Shown here piece by piece: positions 44,480 through 53,529 of a stretch of DNA of 64,000 nt. Numbering within the stretch: the first letter of the stretch is position 1; every line of letters begins with the position of its first letter. Both the position numbers and the translations under genes were made by a program. This stretch comes from Flavobacterium aestivum (GTDB taxonomy: Bacteria; Bacteroidota; Bacteroidia; Flavobacteriales; Flavobacteriaceae): NCBI RefSeq assembly GCF_026870175.2, contig NZ_CP113977.2:3038001-3102000 (forward strand). Reading direction: 5' to 3'. The notes below the pieces were generated by a model. It was given only the letters and a program-made list of their open reading frames with translations, was not told the origin of the DNA and made no database searches.

Positions 44480-45578
44480 TTTGATTTGTTTTAAATCGTT
44501 AGAAAGTATTTTGAGTAGGTATATAATGAAATTCACACTTAAAAATTCATGCAAATTTTTTGAATAAATAATTTTACAAAGCAATAAAGCTTTATAAAAA
44601 ACAAGAAATAGTTATAGTGGTTGCCTTATTGATTGCATCAATAGGCAATAGAAAAATTCACGTTATTTTGTTGATTTATTTTATACTCTTGAAGTATCGC
44701 AAGTAAATAAATGCGCTACCAATGAGTATATACAAAGTCTGAAAAAGAAAGTAGTTTTGTTCCCATTCAATTAAAATTAAATTTAACTTGGAGCTAATAG
44801 ATTTTCTTTAATCGCTTACTTTGAATTTTTTTTATTTAAAATTCAATCGTTTGAAATTCGTTTTTGAATAAACCGAATTAAGATCATAACTTATTGACAA
44901 TAATCCATTTTAATTCCAATTTGGGGATAAAATCAAAATGAACATTCTAAAAACTAGAATTTGTTTACAGTTTAAAATTATGCATAATGTTCTAAAATTG
45001 TTCTGATTATCTTTTAATAACCTAAAAACTCGTTGAAAAGTTAAAAGTGTAATATAATCCATGTAAACTTTTCTTAAAATCACTAAAAATCAGCTTAATA
45101 TATTTACTTGTTTTAAAAATCTCCTAAGAAAGTTAAAGAGAGATATCAAGTCAAAAATAATTCTCCTAAAAATTAACAGAATTACTTAATGACTATTATA
45201 TGTATTTGAATGCTTAAAAGACTGAATGAACAATTGTTTAGTTCTTTTTTTTGTGTTTTTGGGTATAAGTAATTGATATAATTATGGTTATGAATTTTTA
45301 TTTTTTGAATAAATTTAGGATAGCATTACTAAATGATGAATTCAATTAAGTTTCATTGTAATTAATGATTCTTAAAATATTTTAAAATGAAAATCTAAAA
45401 CAGACAATTCTAATTTATTTTTTTGTAAATTGTTACTCCCTTTAAAAATAGGTTACACTTCATTTTATTACAATGTCGTAGTAACATATTTAAAATCATT
45501 ATAATCAGAAAATCTTATTTTTTTAAAGTTAGCATACGATATAGTTGTCAATTATTACAAACTTAATAGTAGTGTTTT
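44480..45578. other. long intergenic region between adhesin 2 and sixA-like gene
   Basis: 1.1 kb of very AT-rich DNA between divergent genes. The first ~130 bp hold the adhesin 2 leader and promoter. Short islands up to ~45040 are homologous to the upstream region of adhesin 1. The rest (45040-45578) shows no credible open frame, RNA gene or strong hairpin. Confidence 0.6.
44577..44605 (-). promoter_or_regulatory. putative promoter of adhesin 2
   Basis: Read on the minus strand: CTTG (44602-44605), a 17-bp spacer with TATAAAGCT, then TTGCTTTG (44577-44584), one mismatch from TAnnTTTG. It aligns with 33717-33745. A downstream leader segment containing TTTCTAACGATTTAAAA is also shared. Confidence 0.45.
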
Positions 45579-46064
45579 ATGAAAAATTTAATATTAGTAC
45601 GACATGCAAAGTCAAGTTGGGAATCTCCATTACATGACAAAGACAGACCATTAACAGCTCAAGGCATGAAAAGTGCGCATTTGGTTTCTTCCCATATAAA
45701 AAAATTTCTTCCTAAAACCTATAATGTTTGGAGTAGTACGGCAGAAAGAGCATTAGAAACAGCAATGATTTTTGCCCAAAATATATCATTTCCCTTAGAT
45801 AGTATATTATATAAGGATGAGCTTTATACATTTGATGAAAGAAAATTAGAAAAAGTCATTAAAACCAGTAATAATGATTACGAGAATATTATTATTTTCG
45901 GGCATAACGAGGCTATTACAAATTTTGTTAATAAATTTGGAAATGTTTTTATAGATAATGTTCCTACTGCCGGATTTGTTCATATCGAATTCGATTCAGA
46001 TACCTGGGACACAATCGAAAAAGGCCATACCAAGAAAATACTATTCCCCAGAGATTTAAAATAA
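45579..46064 (+). CDS. sixA: SixA-like histidine phosphatase
   Basis: 161 aa, histidine phosphatase superfamily. The LVRHAKS motif places the catalytic R8-H9 at the N-terminus, with a further conserved R in the SSTAERALETA segment and a late GHNEAI motif (H109). The length fits the short SixA type, which in E. coli removes phosphate from phosphohistidine of ArcB or PTS proteins. It ends 6 bp before ppk and is co-transcribed with it and ppx, which suggests a link to polyphosphate metabolism; its substrate here is not known. Confidence 0.88.
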   Translation: MKNLILVRHAKSSWESPLHDKDRPLTAQGMKSAHLVSSHIKKFLPKTYNVWSSTAERALETAMIFAQNISFPLDSILYKDELYTFDERKLEKVIKTSNNDYENIIIFGHNEAITNFVNKFGNVFIDNVPTAGFVHIEFDSDTWDTIEKGHTKKILFPRDLK

Positions 46065-46070
46065 TAAAGA

Positions 46071-48140
46071 GTGTTAGAACAAAGATATATAGATAGAGAA
46101 AAAAGTTGGTTAGCCTTTAATGCAAGAGTACTTCAAGAAGCAGGTGATGACAGCGTTCCATTATTAGACCGTATGCGTTTTTTAGGGATTTTCTCTAATA
46201 ATTTAGATGAGTTTTTTAGAGTTCGTTTTGCAGCGATTAGAAGATTAAGTTTAAGCGGAATAACCGGAGAAAAATATTTTGGTGGTGTATCTGCTCAACA
46301 ATTAATAAAAGATATTACAGAAATAGTAATTCAACAACAGTCTGAAAGTTTAAGGATATTAAGCAATATTGAATCCAAATTACAGACTGAAAATATTTTT
46401 ATCATTAATGAGAAGGATATTAACATAGATCAAAAAGTTTTTTTGAAAGACTTTTTTATTCAAACGTTAAGTCCTGAATTAGTTACCATTATATTAAATG
46501 ACTTAGCCGAATTTCCTGTATTAAAAGATTCATCTGGTTACTTAGCGGTAAAATTAGTGATGAAAAAAGATCAGGAAGTGCGATATGCCATTATCGAGAT
46601 TCCAAAAATGATCAATCGTTTTGTGGTATTGCCAAGTAATGATGAAAAGCAATATGTTATTTTAATTGATGATGTTATAAGAGACAATTTAAGTAGCATT
46701 TTTAATATTTTTGATTACGAAAGTGTATCGGCACACATGATAAAAATCACAAGAGATGCCCAATTGGATATCGATAGTGATTTGAGTAAGAGTATGCTGG
46801 AAAAAATTGCTTCCAGTGTAAAAGACAGAAGAATAGGAGAGCCTGTACGTTTTATTTATGATCAGGAAATTGATAAAGATACGCTTCAGTTTTTCTTGGA
46901 TAAAATGAGTATCGATGCGACAGATAGTATCATTCCTGGTGGTAGATACCATAATCGTAGGGATTACATGGATTTTCCCAACTTAGGGAGATATGATTTA
47001 TTGTATAAAAAGAATGACCCTTTACCAGTTCCGGGGCTTAGTCTGGAAGGTAGTATTTTGGAAAAAATAAATAAAAGGGATTATTTATTGAATGCTCCCT
47101 ATCAGTCTTTTTCATACTTGATTAAGTTTTTGCGTGAAGCAGCCTTAGATCCTAAGGTTATCTCCATAAAAATTACATTATACCGATTGGCCAAAAATTC
47201 ACAAATTATAAGTTCTCTAATTAATGCTGCCAAAAACGGAAAGAAAGTAACGGTTCAGATTGAGTTACAGGCTAGATTTGATGAAGCTTCAAATATTTCC
47301 TATTCTGAGCAAATGCAAACCGAAGGGATTGAACTTATTTTTGGAATAAAAGGATTAAAAGTTCATAGTAAAGTATGTGTTATTGAAAGATTTGAAAAGC
47401 ATAAAATAAAAAGATACGGTTTTATTTCAACAGGGAACTTTAATGAATCTACAGCAAAAATATATACTGATGTCACCTTATTTACCTGTCATTCGCAAAT
47501 CTTAAAAGACGTATCAAAAATATTTGAGTTTTTTGACACTAATTATAAAGTACAGCGTTATAAACATCTTATTGTTTCCCCTCAATATACAAGACAACGT
47601 TTTGTAAAAATGATTGATCGGGAAATTATACATGCCCTTGCCGGTAGAAAAACCTATATGAAGCTAAAGATGAATAGTTTATCAGACTTATTGATGATTG
47701 ATAAACTATACGAAGCCAGTAAAGCAGGTGTTAAGATTCAGCTGGAGGTTAGAGGAATTTGTTCTCTAATTCCGGGAATAAAAGGACTAAGTGAAAACAT
47801 AGAAGCCATTAGTATTGTAGATAATTATCTGGAGCATTCCAGAATTTATATATTTGGTAACGCAGGTTTACCTGAAGTTTATATTTCTTCGGCAGATTTT
47901 ATGACCAGAAATATAGATGCAAGAGTAGAAGTTACATGTCCTATTTATGATCAAAATATAAAAAATGAATTGATAGATAATTTTGATTTAGGTTGGAAAG
48001 GAAACGTAAAAGCAAGATATCATTCCTATAAATTAGATAATAAATATAGAGTTCGTGGCAATAATCCAGTATTTAGGGCACAATTAGAGACTTATAAATA
48101 TTATCAAAACAAAGTAGCAGTATTTGAAGAATCAGTTTAA
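46071..48140 (+). CDS. ppk1: polyphosphate kinase 1
   Basis: 689 aa, close to the E. coli enzyme (688 aa). It uses a GTG start at 46071, 6 bp after the SixA-like gene. The N-terminal domain begins YIDREKSWLAFNARVL with NNLDEFFRVR; the two catalytic C-terminal domains carry LKVHSK (H432, the autophosphorylated histidine position) and LEHSRIY (H589). It reversibly transfers the ATP gamma-phosphate to polyphosphate chains. Grouping with ppx-type and sixA-type genes makes a polyphosphate operon. Confidence 0.96.
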   Translation: MLEQRYIDREKSWLAFNARVLQEAGDDSVPLLDRMRFLGIFSNNLDEFFRVRFAAIRRLSLSGITGEKYFGGVSAQQLIKDITEIVIQQQSESLRILSNIESKLQTENIFIINEKDINIDQKVFLKDFFIQTLSPELVTIILNDLAEFPVLKDSSGYLAVKLVMKKDQEVRYAIIEIPKMINRFVVLPSNDEKQYVILIDDVIRDNLSSIFNIFDYESVSAHMIKITRDAQLDIDSDLSKSMLEKIASSVKDRRIGEPVRFIYDQEIDKDTLQFFLDKMSIDATDSIIPGGRYHNRRDYMDFPNLGRYDLLYKKNDPLPVPGLSLEGSILEKINKRDYLLNAPYQSFSYLIKFLREAALDPKVISIKITLYRLAKNSQIISSLINAAKNGKKVTVQIELQARFDEASNISYSEQMQTEGIELIFGIKGLKVHSKVCVIERFEKHKIKRYGFISTGNFNESTAKIYTDVTLFTCHSQILKDVSKIFEFFDTNYKVQRYKHLIVSPQYTRQRFVKMIDREIIHALAGRKTYMKLKMNSLSDLLMIDKLYEASKAGVKIQLEVRGICSLIPGIKGLSENIEAISIVDNYLEHSRIYIFGNAGLPEVYISSADFMTRNIDARVEVTCPIYDQNIKNELIDNFDLGWKGNVKARYHSYKLDNKYRVRGNNPVFRAQLETYKYYQNKVAVFEESV

Positions 48141-48200
48141 ATCTTCAAATCTCAAAACATAATAATTGCATAATAAACCATTAATGGTATCCATCAAAAT

Positions 48201-49091
48201 ATGATTAAAATAAAGAAATATGCCGCTATAGATATTGGATCAAATGCCATGCGTTTGTTAATTACCAACATTGTAGAGGAAGATGGTAAAGAACCTCAAT
48301 TTAATAAAAGTTCGTTAGTAAGGGTTCCTATTCGTTTAGGACAGGATGCTTTTACAGTTGGAGAGATTTCTCTTGAAAATATAGAGCGAATGTGTGATGC
48401 CATGAAAGCATTCAATCTATTAATGAAAGTACATAAAGTAGAACGTTATATGGCGTTCGCAACGTCTGCAATGCGAGAGGCTTACAATGCAAAAGAAGTT
48501 GTGGCTTTGATTAAAAAAAAGGCAGATATAAAAATTGATATTATTGATGGTAAGAAAGAAGCAGCCATAATTGCTTCAACAGATTTACATCATTTAATAA
48601 AATCTGACGAAACCTATCTCTTTGTAGATGTAGGTGGGGGTAGTACAGAATTCACCTTATTTGCTAATGGAAAAATGGTTACCTCAAGATCTTTCAAAGC
48701 AGGTACTGTTCGATTATTGAACGAAATGGTTTGTGAAGTGGTTTGGAATGAAATTGAAAAATGGATTAAAACTATCACAGAAGATTATGAGGAAGTTACT
48801 CTAATTGGATCTGGTGGTAACATCAATAAACTATTTAAAATGTCTGGCAAAGTACAAGAAAAGCCCTTGTCTTACATTTATGTTAATTCTCAATATGCTT
48901 ATTTGAATTCACTAACGTATGAGCAAAGAATATCACAATTGGGTTTAAACCCCGACCGAGCTGACGTAATTGTGCCTGCAACCCGAATTTATCTTAATGC
49001 AATGAAATGGAGTGGTGCCAGACAAATTTATGTACCAAAAATAGGGCTTTCTGATGGTATTGTGAAAGCTATGTTTTATGGGAAAATTTAA
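48201..49091 (+). CDS. ppx: Ppx/GppA family exopolyphosphatase
   Basis: 296 aa, the short two-domain form of the Ppx/GppA family. It starts AAIDIGSNAMRLLI (phosphate 1 loop) and has VDVGGGSTEF (D143, G145-G147) and a late GLSDGIV motif. It lacks the C-terminal HD-like domain of E. coli Ppx. It is expected to hydrolyse polyphosphate from the ends, or the 5'-phosphate of pppGpp. It lies 60 bp after ppk1 and is probably co-transcribed with it. Confidence 0.92.
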   Translation: MIKIKKYAAIDIGSNAMRLLITNIVEEDGKEPQFNKSSLVRVPIRLGQDAFTVGEISLENIERMCDAMKAFNLLMKVHKVERYMAFATSAMREAYNAKEVVALIKKKADIKIDIIDGKKEAAIIASTDLHHLIKSDETYLFVDVGGGSTEFTLFANGKMVTSRSFKAGTVRLLNEMVCEVVWNEIEKWIKTITEDYEEVTLIGSGGNINKLFKMSGKVQEKPLSYIYVNSQYAYLNSLTYEQRISQLGLNPDRADVIVPATRIYLNAMKWSGARQIYVPKIGLSDGIVKAMFYGKI

Positions 49092-49106
49092 ATAGATATA
49101 GAAATA

Positions 49107-49160
49107 GATTAATGATTTTTGACTTTAGATTTATAACTCTTTAATCAAAAATCATTAATC
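49107..49160. terminator. bidirectional terminator between ppx and dnaX
   Basis: A perfect 16-bp inverted repeat (GATTAATGATTTTTGA, and its complement at 49145-49160) with a 22-nt spacer, lying between two convergent genes. Confidence 0.7.
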
Positions 49161-49179
49161 ATTATTCAAAAAAACTTAA

Positions 49180-50924
49180 TTAAGCATTTATATCCAAACC
49201 AAAGGTTGTTCTTAAAAGTTCTATGTTTGGATTTAACTCTAAAAGCCTATTGTAGCGATCCTGATCTGTAAAGCTTCTTTTGGTTTCAATAGTTTCATTT
49301 ACATTAACTTGAATTGTAATGTCATGATTGTGCAAATGTCCTCTCAAATGTCCTAAAAGTCCAATCATTTCGCTTTCAAAATCCAGTTTTGAACCTTCAT
49401 TAGGTAATTCAAAAGAAATATTTGTTCCATTTAATACAGGATCATTCATCAGCAACAAGGATTCCATTATCTTGTATCCTTTTTCACCAAGACGTTGTGC
49501 ATATTTTGTCCATTGCAAAAGCATTTCGGTTTCTGAGAAAGGCTCCGAAGGTAATGTTGTAGTTTCTCTTACAAATCCTTTAATACTTTGTTCTAAAGCT
49601 TTTTTAGCTTTAATGCTAGAAAGTGATAATGCAGGAATTTTAGATTCGTTGCTCGGTGTGTTAGGACTTGTAATAGAAGGAGCTTGAGGCTTTTCCTGTG
49701 TAACTGCAATTGGATTTGAAACTTCAGCTTTTGAATTTGAATTTTCATTACCAATAGTATTTGTATTGCTATCGCTGTTGCTTTTTGGAACTTCTGCAAT
49801 AGAATAATCAGGAGTTTTTCTATAATAAGTAGGTGGGATTATATATTGTTCAACTTTTTTTTTTCTCCATCAAAAGTGATAGAGGCTAATTGCATTAAGC
49901 AAAGTTCAACAAGCAGTCGTTGATTTTGACTGGCTTTATATTTTAAATCACAATCATTGGCAATATCGATTCCTTTTAATAAAAAATCTTGACTGCATTT
50001 TTGTGCCTGAATTCCGTACATTTTTTGTGCTTGTTCCCCAACTTCCAGTAAAACAAGGGTTGCAGGTGTTTTGCTAACTAATAAATCCCTAAAATGAGTG
50101 GCTAATCCTGATACAAAATGATGGCTGTCAAATCCTTTGGAAAGAATATCATTGAATGCCATTAATAAATCTGGGATCTTATTTTCAAGAATTAAATCAG
50201 TAACAGTAACATAAGTTTCGTAATCTAAAACGTTTAGATTTTCTGTTACGGCCTGACGGGTTAAGTTATTTCCGCAAAAAGAAACTACTCTATCAAAAAT
50301 AGATAAAGCATCACGCATGGCACCATCTGCCTTTTGGGCGATAATATGCAAAGCATCATCTTCAAAAACAACATTTTGGCTGGTTGCTACATCAGCTAGA
50401 TGCTCTTTTGCATCTTTTACCGTGATTCTTTTGAAATCAAAAATCTGACAACGAGATAAAATCGTTGGAATGATTTTATGTTTCTCTGTTGTTGCTAAAA
50501 TAAAAATAGCATGTTTTGGCGGTTCTTCCAATGTTTTTAGGAAAGCATTAAAAGCTGCCGAAGACAACATGTGCACCTCGTCTATAATATAAACTTTGTA
50601 TTGTCCTGTTTGTGGCGGGATACGCACTTGGTCGATTAGATTTCGAATATCGTCTACTGAATTGTTAGAAGCAGCATCGAGTTCGAATACATTGAAGGCA
50701 AAATCTTCGTTAGGATCATCATAACCTGGCTGATTTATTTTACGGGCCAATATACGAGCGCAAGTTGTTTTTCCTACTCCTCGAGGTCCTGTAAATAAAA
50801 GAGCCGAAGCCAAGTGATTGTTTTCTATGGCATTAAGCAAAGTATTGGTAATGGCTTTTTGTCCCACCACATCTTTAAATGTTTGTGGACGGTATTTACG
50901 TGCCGATACTATAAATTGTTCCAT
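49180..50924 (-). CDS. dnaX: DNA polymerase III subunits gamma and tau, with -1 frameshift at an A10 tract
   Basis: The zero frame (50924-49839) encodes 361 aa: the AAA+ clamp-loader ATPase with GPRGVGKT (46-53), the DEVHML Walker B region and sensor/lid domains. It stops (KKKLNNI) just after an A10 run. A -1 shift at A AAA AAG (49854-49860) continues as VEQYIIPP... with no stop to 49180. This adds 224 residues, namely a Pro/Ser-rich linker and a C-terminal domain (EMLLQWTKYAQRL to TTFGLDINA). The product is a 581-aa tau, with gamma-like 361-aa protein made without shifting. The Zn-binding cysteines of E. coli DnaX are absent; only Cys55 remains in that region. Adjacent to a MidA-like gene upstream. 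A base-call error in the A run is the alternative. Confidence 0.9.
49854..49864 (-). other. slippery A10-G site in dnaX
   Basis: On the minus strand, ten A residues (49864-49855) followed by G. Zero-frame codons AAA-AAG fall at 356-357, so A AAA AAG is a canonical -1 slippery heptamer. The A run is also long enough for RNA-polymerase slippage. No strong downstream stem-loop was seen, which favours transcriptional slippage. Confidence 0.7.
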
Positions 50925-51016
50925 AGGTATTTTTATTCGAAAGCAAATATAGTTTTAAAAAACTCAAATCCAAAATAAACAAAATTCAAATTTTGAAAAA
51001 CAACCTAAAAGCAATT

Positions 51017-52126
51017 TTAAGGTAAATTTGGAGTAGGATTTAAAAATTTCAGTCCTGATAATGGGTAATCAGATACTCCTTTTTGCTGAATCAACACTTT
51101 TATTTTTGTTCCTAAGTCCATCAACAATCTATAATTTATGATTGATTCTTCTAAGGCTAATTTTGCATTCGATATTTTTTCTTTTAGCATTGTATCTTGG
51201 TATTCCTTGAAACCTAGTCCTAGTAGAAAGCTAGTTTGATTAACCAACCCTCGGTATTTTAATCCGTATTTTGAGCCCCAATGTTTTAACGCTGAAAAAT
51301 TGGTATGTGTCGTGATATCTTGTTCCCCAATGAATTGATATGGATTATCATTGATTTGGTGTTTGTTATAACACAAGAGCGTTCCCAAACATTTATTTAT
51401 TTTATACATTTCTGATGATAGTGCACCATAATCAATAGTGATAACGTATCCTTTTTTGAGCCATTGTGCTATTTCTTTTATCCAAGTGGTGGCTTCAAGA
51501 TTTATTTCGGTTCGGAATCCTTTTGGTAATGTCACATTTAGAGCTTCAAAATAAGCAAGAAGAGTTGGATTTGCTGGTTGTAATACTTCTTTGAATCCAT
51601 TCTCATAATCTACAAAGACTTCCATTAATTGATCTTGCATAACAACTTGATGTACAGCAAAATTATCGACTAATTCATTTGATAGTATACAGGTATTCAT
51701 TTGAGGGATTTCTTGAATAGAAGAATGCCAGCTCACTTTTTCATGTAAATGTTTTTTTTCTATTTCACGCATGCTACTGCTTTTTTCGATAATAGAATAG
51801 GAGCAATCATTATATAAGTCCGCATTGTTTTTTAGATAATCTAAAATGTCATGGCATAATAATCCGGTTCCGGCTCCATATTCAATAATTCTCAATGCTT
51901 TTTTGCCTAAATTTTTCCACATTTCCTCTATTTGTCGCCCTAACATGACTCCAAAAGAAGCCGATAGACTGGCATTGGTATAGAAATCACCTTCGGCTCC
52001 AATTATATTTTGTTTGGAGTTATAATAGCCCAACTCCGGATAATACAAAACCATTTCCATAAAATCCCGAAATGACATAAGCCCTTGATTTTTGATTTGT
52101 TCGATTATTATTTCTGAAAGTAGCAT
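51017..52126 (-). CDS. SAM-dependent methyltransferase, MidA/NDUFAF7-like
   Basis: 369 aa, COG1565 type. It has the N-terminal segment MSFRDFMEMVLYYPELGYY, the SAM-binding glycine loop IEYGAGTGLL (81-90), LSNELVDNFAVHQV and VITIDYG, all typical of the family. The mitochondrial relative NDUFAF7 methylates an arginine of complex I; the bacterial substrate is unknown. It lies 93 bp upstream of dnaX on the same strand, possibly in the same transcript. Soluble, no signal peptide. Confidence 0.88.
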   Translation of the reverse strand: MLLSEIIIEQIKNQGLMSFRDFMEMVLYYPELGYYNSKQNIIGAEGDFYTNASLSASFGVMLGRQIEEMWKNLGKKALRIIEYGAGTGLLCHDILDYLKNNADLYNDCSYSIIEKSSSMREIEKKHLHEKVSWHSSIQEIPQMNTCILSNELVDNFAVHQVVMQDQLMEVFVDYENGFKEVLQPANPTLLAYFEALNVTLPKGFRTEINLEATTWIKEIAQWLKKGYVITIDYGALSSEMYKINKCLGTLLCYNKHQINDNPYQFIGEQDITTHTNFSALKHWGSKYGLKYRGLVNQTSFLLGLGFKEYQDTMLKEKISNAKLALEESIINYRLLMDLGTKIKVLIQQKGVSDYPLSGLKFLNPTPNLP

Positions 52127-52189
52127 TGGTTTAAAAATATCAAATTCTAAATTCCAATTTATGTGGATCTAAAAATGTTCTTGATTTGC

Positions 52190-52305
52190 ACCGAATCGCG
52201 TGAAGGATAGCAGGAAGCTACCGAAGTAGCCCGGATAGCCTGACAGCAGTAGAGAAGGAGCCGGATAAGCGGTTTGTATATTGGGCTCCTTTTCTACTGG
52301 TGGCA
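52190..52305. ncRNA. structured intergenic element, probably a flavobacterial repetitive RNA/terminator motif
   Basis: A GC-richer island in the gap between the MidA-like gene and a small gene. It contains CGCGTGAAGGATAG, a perfect GCTAC-CGAA-GTAGC hairpin (52217-52230), CCCGGATAGCC, and a 13-bp stem with one mismatch (52250-52262 with 52284-52296, TAGAGAAGGAGCC type). From memory, similar GCGTGA-GGATAG ... GGATAGCC sequences recur in Flavobacterium intergenic regions. It could be a Flavo-1-like RNA or a convergent-transcript element; strand is uncertain. Confidence 0.4.
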
Positions 52306-52336
52306 CGCCCTTGTTTTAATTTATGAGAAGATGATT

Positions 52337-52630
52337 TTATCTTCCCTTAATACTTAATTGGATTAGTACTTGTGTAGCTTCATTGACAGAATTTGCGGCA
52401 AATCCAGCTACATATACGCCTTTTTCACCTGAGCTTGATTTTATTCCATAGACAACAGCTTCGTCATCTGGACTTGAATCTCCCTCGTAACGATAAATAT
52501 GCACAATCTCATATTTGTCTGGATTTTTTACAATATCAGCTTCGTTAAGATTGAAATCATAGGTAAAACCTTTTTCTTTTAAATCTTCCAAGGCTTCAGA
52601 AACAGTAGAATAATGATACATTTTTGCCAT
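52337..52630 (-). CDS. small conserved protein of unknown function
   Basis: 97 aa, no signal peptide. The N-terminal pattern [40 protein letters not shown] and the later [18 protein letters not shown] match a small flavobacterial family that databases sometimes label a phosphoribosylpyrophosphate synthetase; nothing in the sequence supports enzymatic PRPP synthetase activity. A single-gene transcript lying upstream of, and divergent from, rnpB. Confidence 0.8.
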   Translation of the reverse strand: MAKMYHYSTVSEALEDLKEKGFTYDFNLNEADIVKNPDKYEIVHIYRYEGDSSPDDEAVVYGIKSSSGEKGVYVAGFAANSVNEATQVLIQLSIKGR

Positions 52631-52742
52631 GATATAAAGGAGATTAGTATTATGGAATAAAGTTAACTATTTTATAATTAAGATGTTGTAAAAGTATGGT
52701 TAAAGTAAATATTTTAGAATAGTAAACCAGTAATAAAAAATG

Positions 52743-52750
52743 TAAATTTG
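52743..52750 (+). promoter_or_regulatory. -7 promoter box of rnpB (TAAATTTG)
   Basis: An exact TAnnTTTG match ending 4 bp before the first paired base of RNase P RNA, as expected for a transcript starting at the P1 helix. Confidence 0.7.
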
Positions 52751-52754
52751 CGCC

Positions 52755-53068
52755 GCAGACCGCCTTATCGTCGTCCCGATGAATCGGGAGGGAGGAAAGT
52801 CCGGACACCAAAGAGAAGCATAGCGGGTAACACCCGTCGGTTGCGTTTTAGGACGCGATTAGGACAAGTGCAACAGAAAGTATGTACAGGTAATGCTGTA
52901 GTGAAACCAGGTAAACTCTATGCGGTGAAATATCAAGTATATCAGCATTTAAGGGTTTCTCGTCCGTTGCTGAAGGGTAGATAGCTTGAGTCTTGCAGTA
53001 ATGCAAGATCTAGATAAATGATAAGGTATCGTCGCAAGACGAGAACAGAATCCGGCTTATAGGTCTGC
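52755..53068 (+). ncRNA. rnpB: RNase P RNA, catalytic subunit
   Basis: About 314 nt. The ends pair as P1 (GCAGACC 52755-52761 with GGTCTGC 53062-53068). Hallmark conserved blocks are present: GAGGAAAGTCCGGAC in the 5' part, ACAGAAAGTA in the middle and AGACGAGAACAGAATCCGGCTTA in the 3' part. A T9 run follows at once as terminator. The RNA cleaves 5' leaders from tRNA precursors with RnpA. A 78-codon open frame across this gene (52748-52984) is incidental. Confidence 0.97.
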
Positions 53069-53118
53069 ATTTTTTTTTGCTGTTTTTTATGTTTTTTTAT
53101 TATTTTAGTAAAAAAAAC

Positions 53119-53529
53119 ATGAAAAAGTTTCCTTTTTTGTCTTCATCGCAATCACTTTTACTTTTTAGAATAGTACTTCCTTTGTTTTTTGTAGCCCATG
53201 CGGTTACGAGAATAGCAAACGGAACTATAGAACGATTTGCTGGTTTTTTATCTAACAAAGGCTTTTTTGCAACTACCGCAATGGTATGGGGTATTACTTT
53301 CTATGAGATTGTTGGAGGACTAGCACTTGCTTTTGGTTATTTCCAAAGGTATCTTTCTCTTGGATTTATCTTAATGCTAATTATGGGTAACATCATCATA
53401 CACTATGAGAATGGTTGGTGGGTTGGTGAGCATGGTGCTGGCGGAATGGAATATAGTTGTGCCTTAATTTTAGGCTTAATCGTTATTGCCGCTTCTAAAG
53501 ATGAAAAACTAGCTTTAAAAAAGGACTAG
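53119..53529 (+). CDS. DoxX family membrane protein
   Basis: 136 aa from ATG 53119; an upstream in-frame start would fall in the rnpB terminator T run. Four hydrophobic segments (SLLLFRIVLPLFFVAHAV, ATTAMVWGITFYEIVGGLALAFG, YLSLGFILMLIMGNIII, SCALILGLIVIAA) with RIVLP and EIVGGLAL signatures fit the DoxX family of inner-membrane proteins. The physiological role is unknown. The stop overlaps that of the convergent response-regulator gene by a few bases. Confidence 0.85.
   Translation: MKKFPFLSSSQSLLLFRIVLPLFFVAHAVTRIANGTIERFAGFLSNKGFFATTAMVWGITFYEIVGGLALAFGYFQRYLSLGFILMLIMGNIIIHYENGWWVGEHGAGGMEYSCALILGLIVIAASKDEKLALKKD

Noticed and set aside
44480..44584. Adhesin 2 start at 44584 with 35 extra residues
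   Set aside because: The extension places the signal peptide internally and the start codon inside the putative -7 box; ATG 44479 leads directly into the signal peptide.
45040..45578. Possible small RNA or gene in the long gap before the sixA-like gene
   Set aside because: Only AT-rich sequence with weak, unconvincing inverted repeats; no promoter-terminator pair could be recognised.
49593..49799. Separate small minus-strand open frame between the dnaX pieces
   Set aside because: It is read in the wrong frame of the dnaX linker; the -1 frame gives the coherent tau extension. Likewise 49180-49524 is not an independent gene but the end of tau.
49839..50924. dnaX as a frameshift pseudogene
   Set aside because: dnaX is essential, the break lies exactly at a known type of slippery site, and the extension frame is intact; programmed slippage or a homopolymer base-call error are better explanations.
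52748..52984. Open frame of 78 codons on the plus strand
   Set aside because: It lies entirely within RNase P RNA, whose conserved blocks and P1 pairing are clear.
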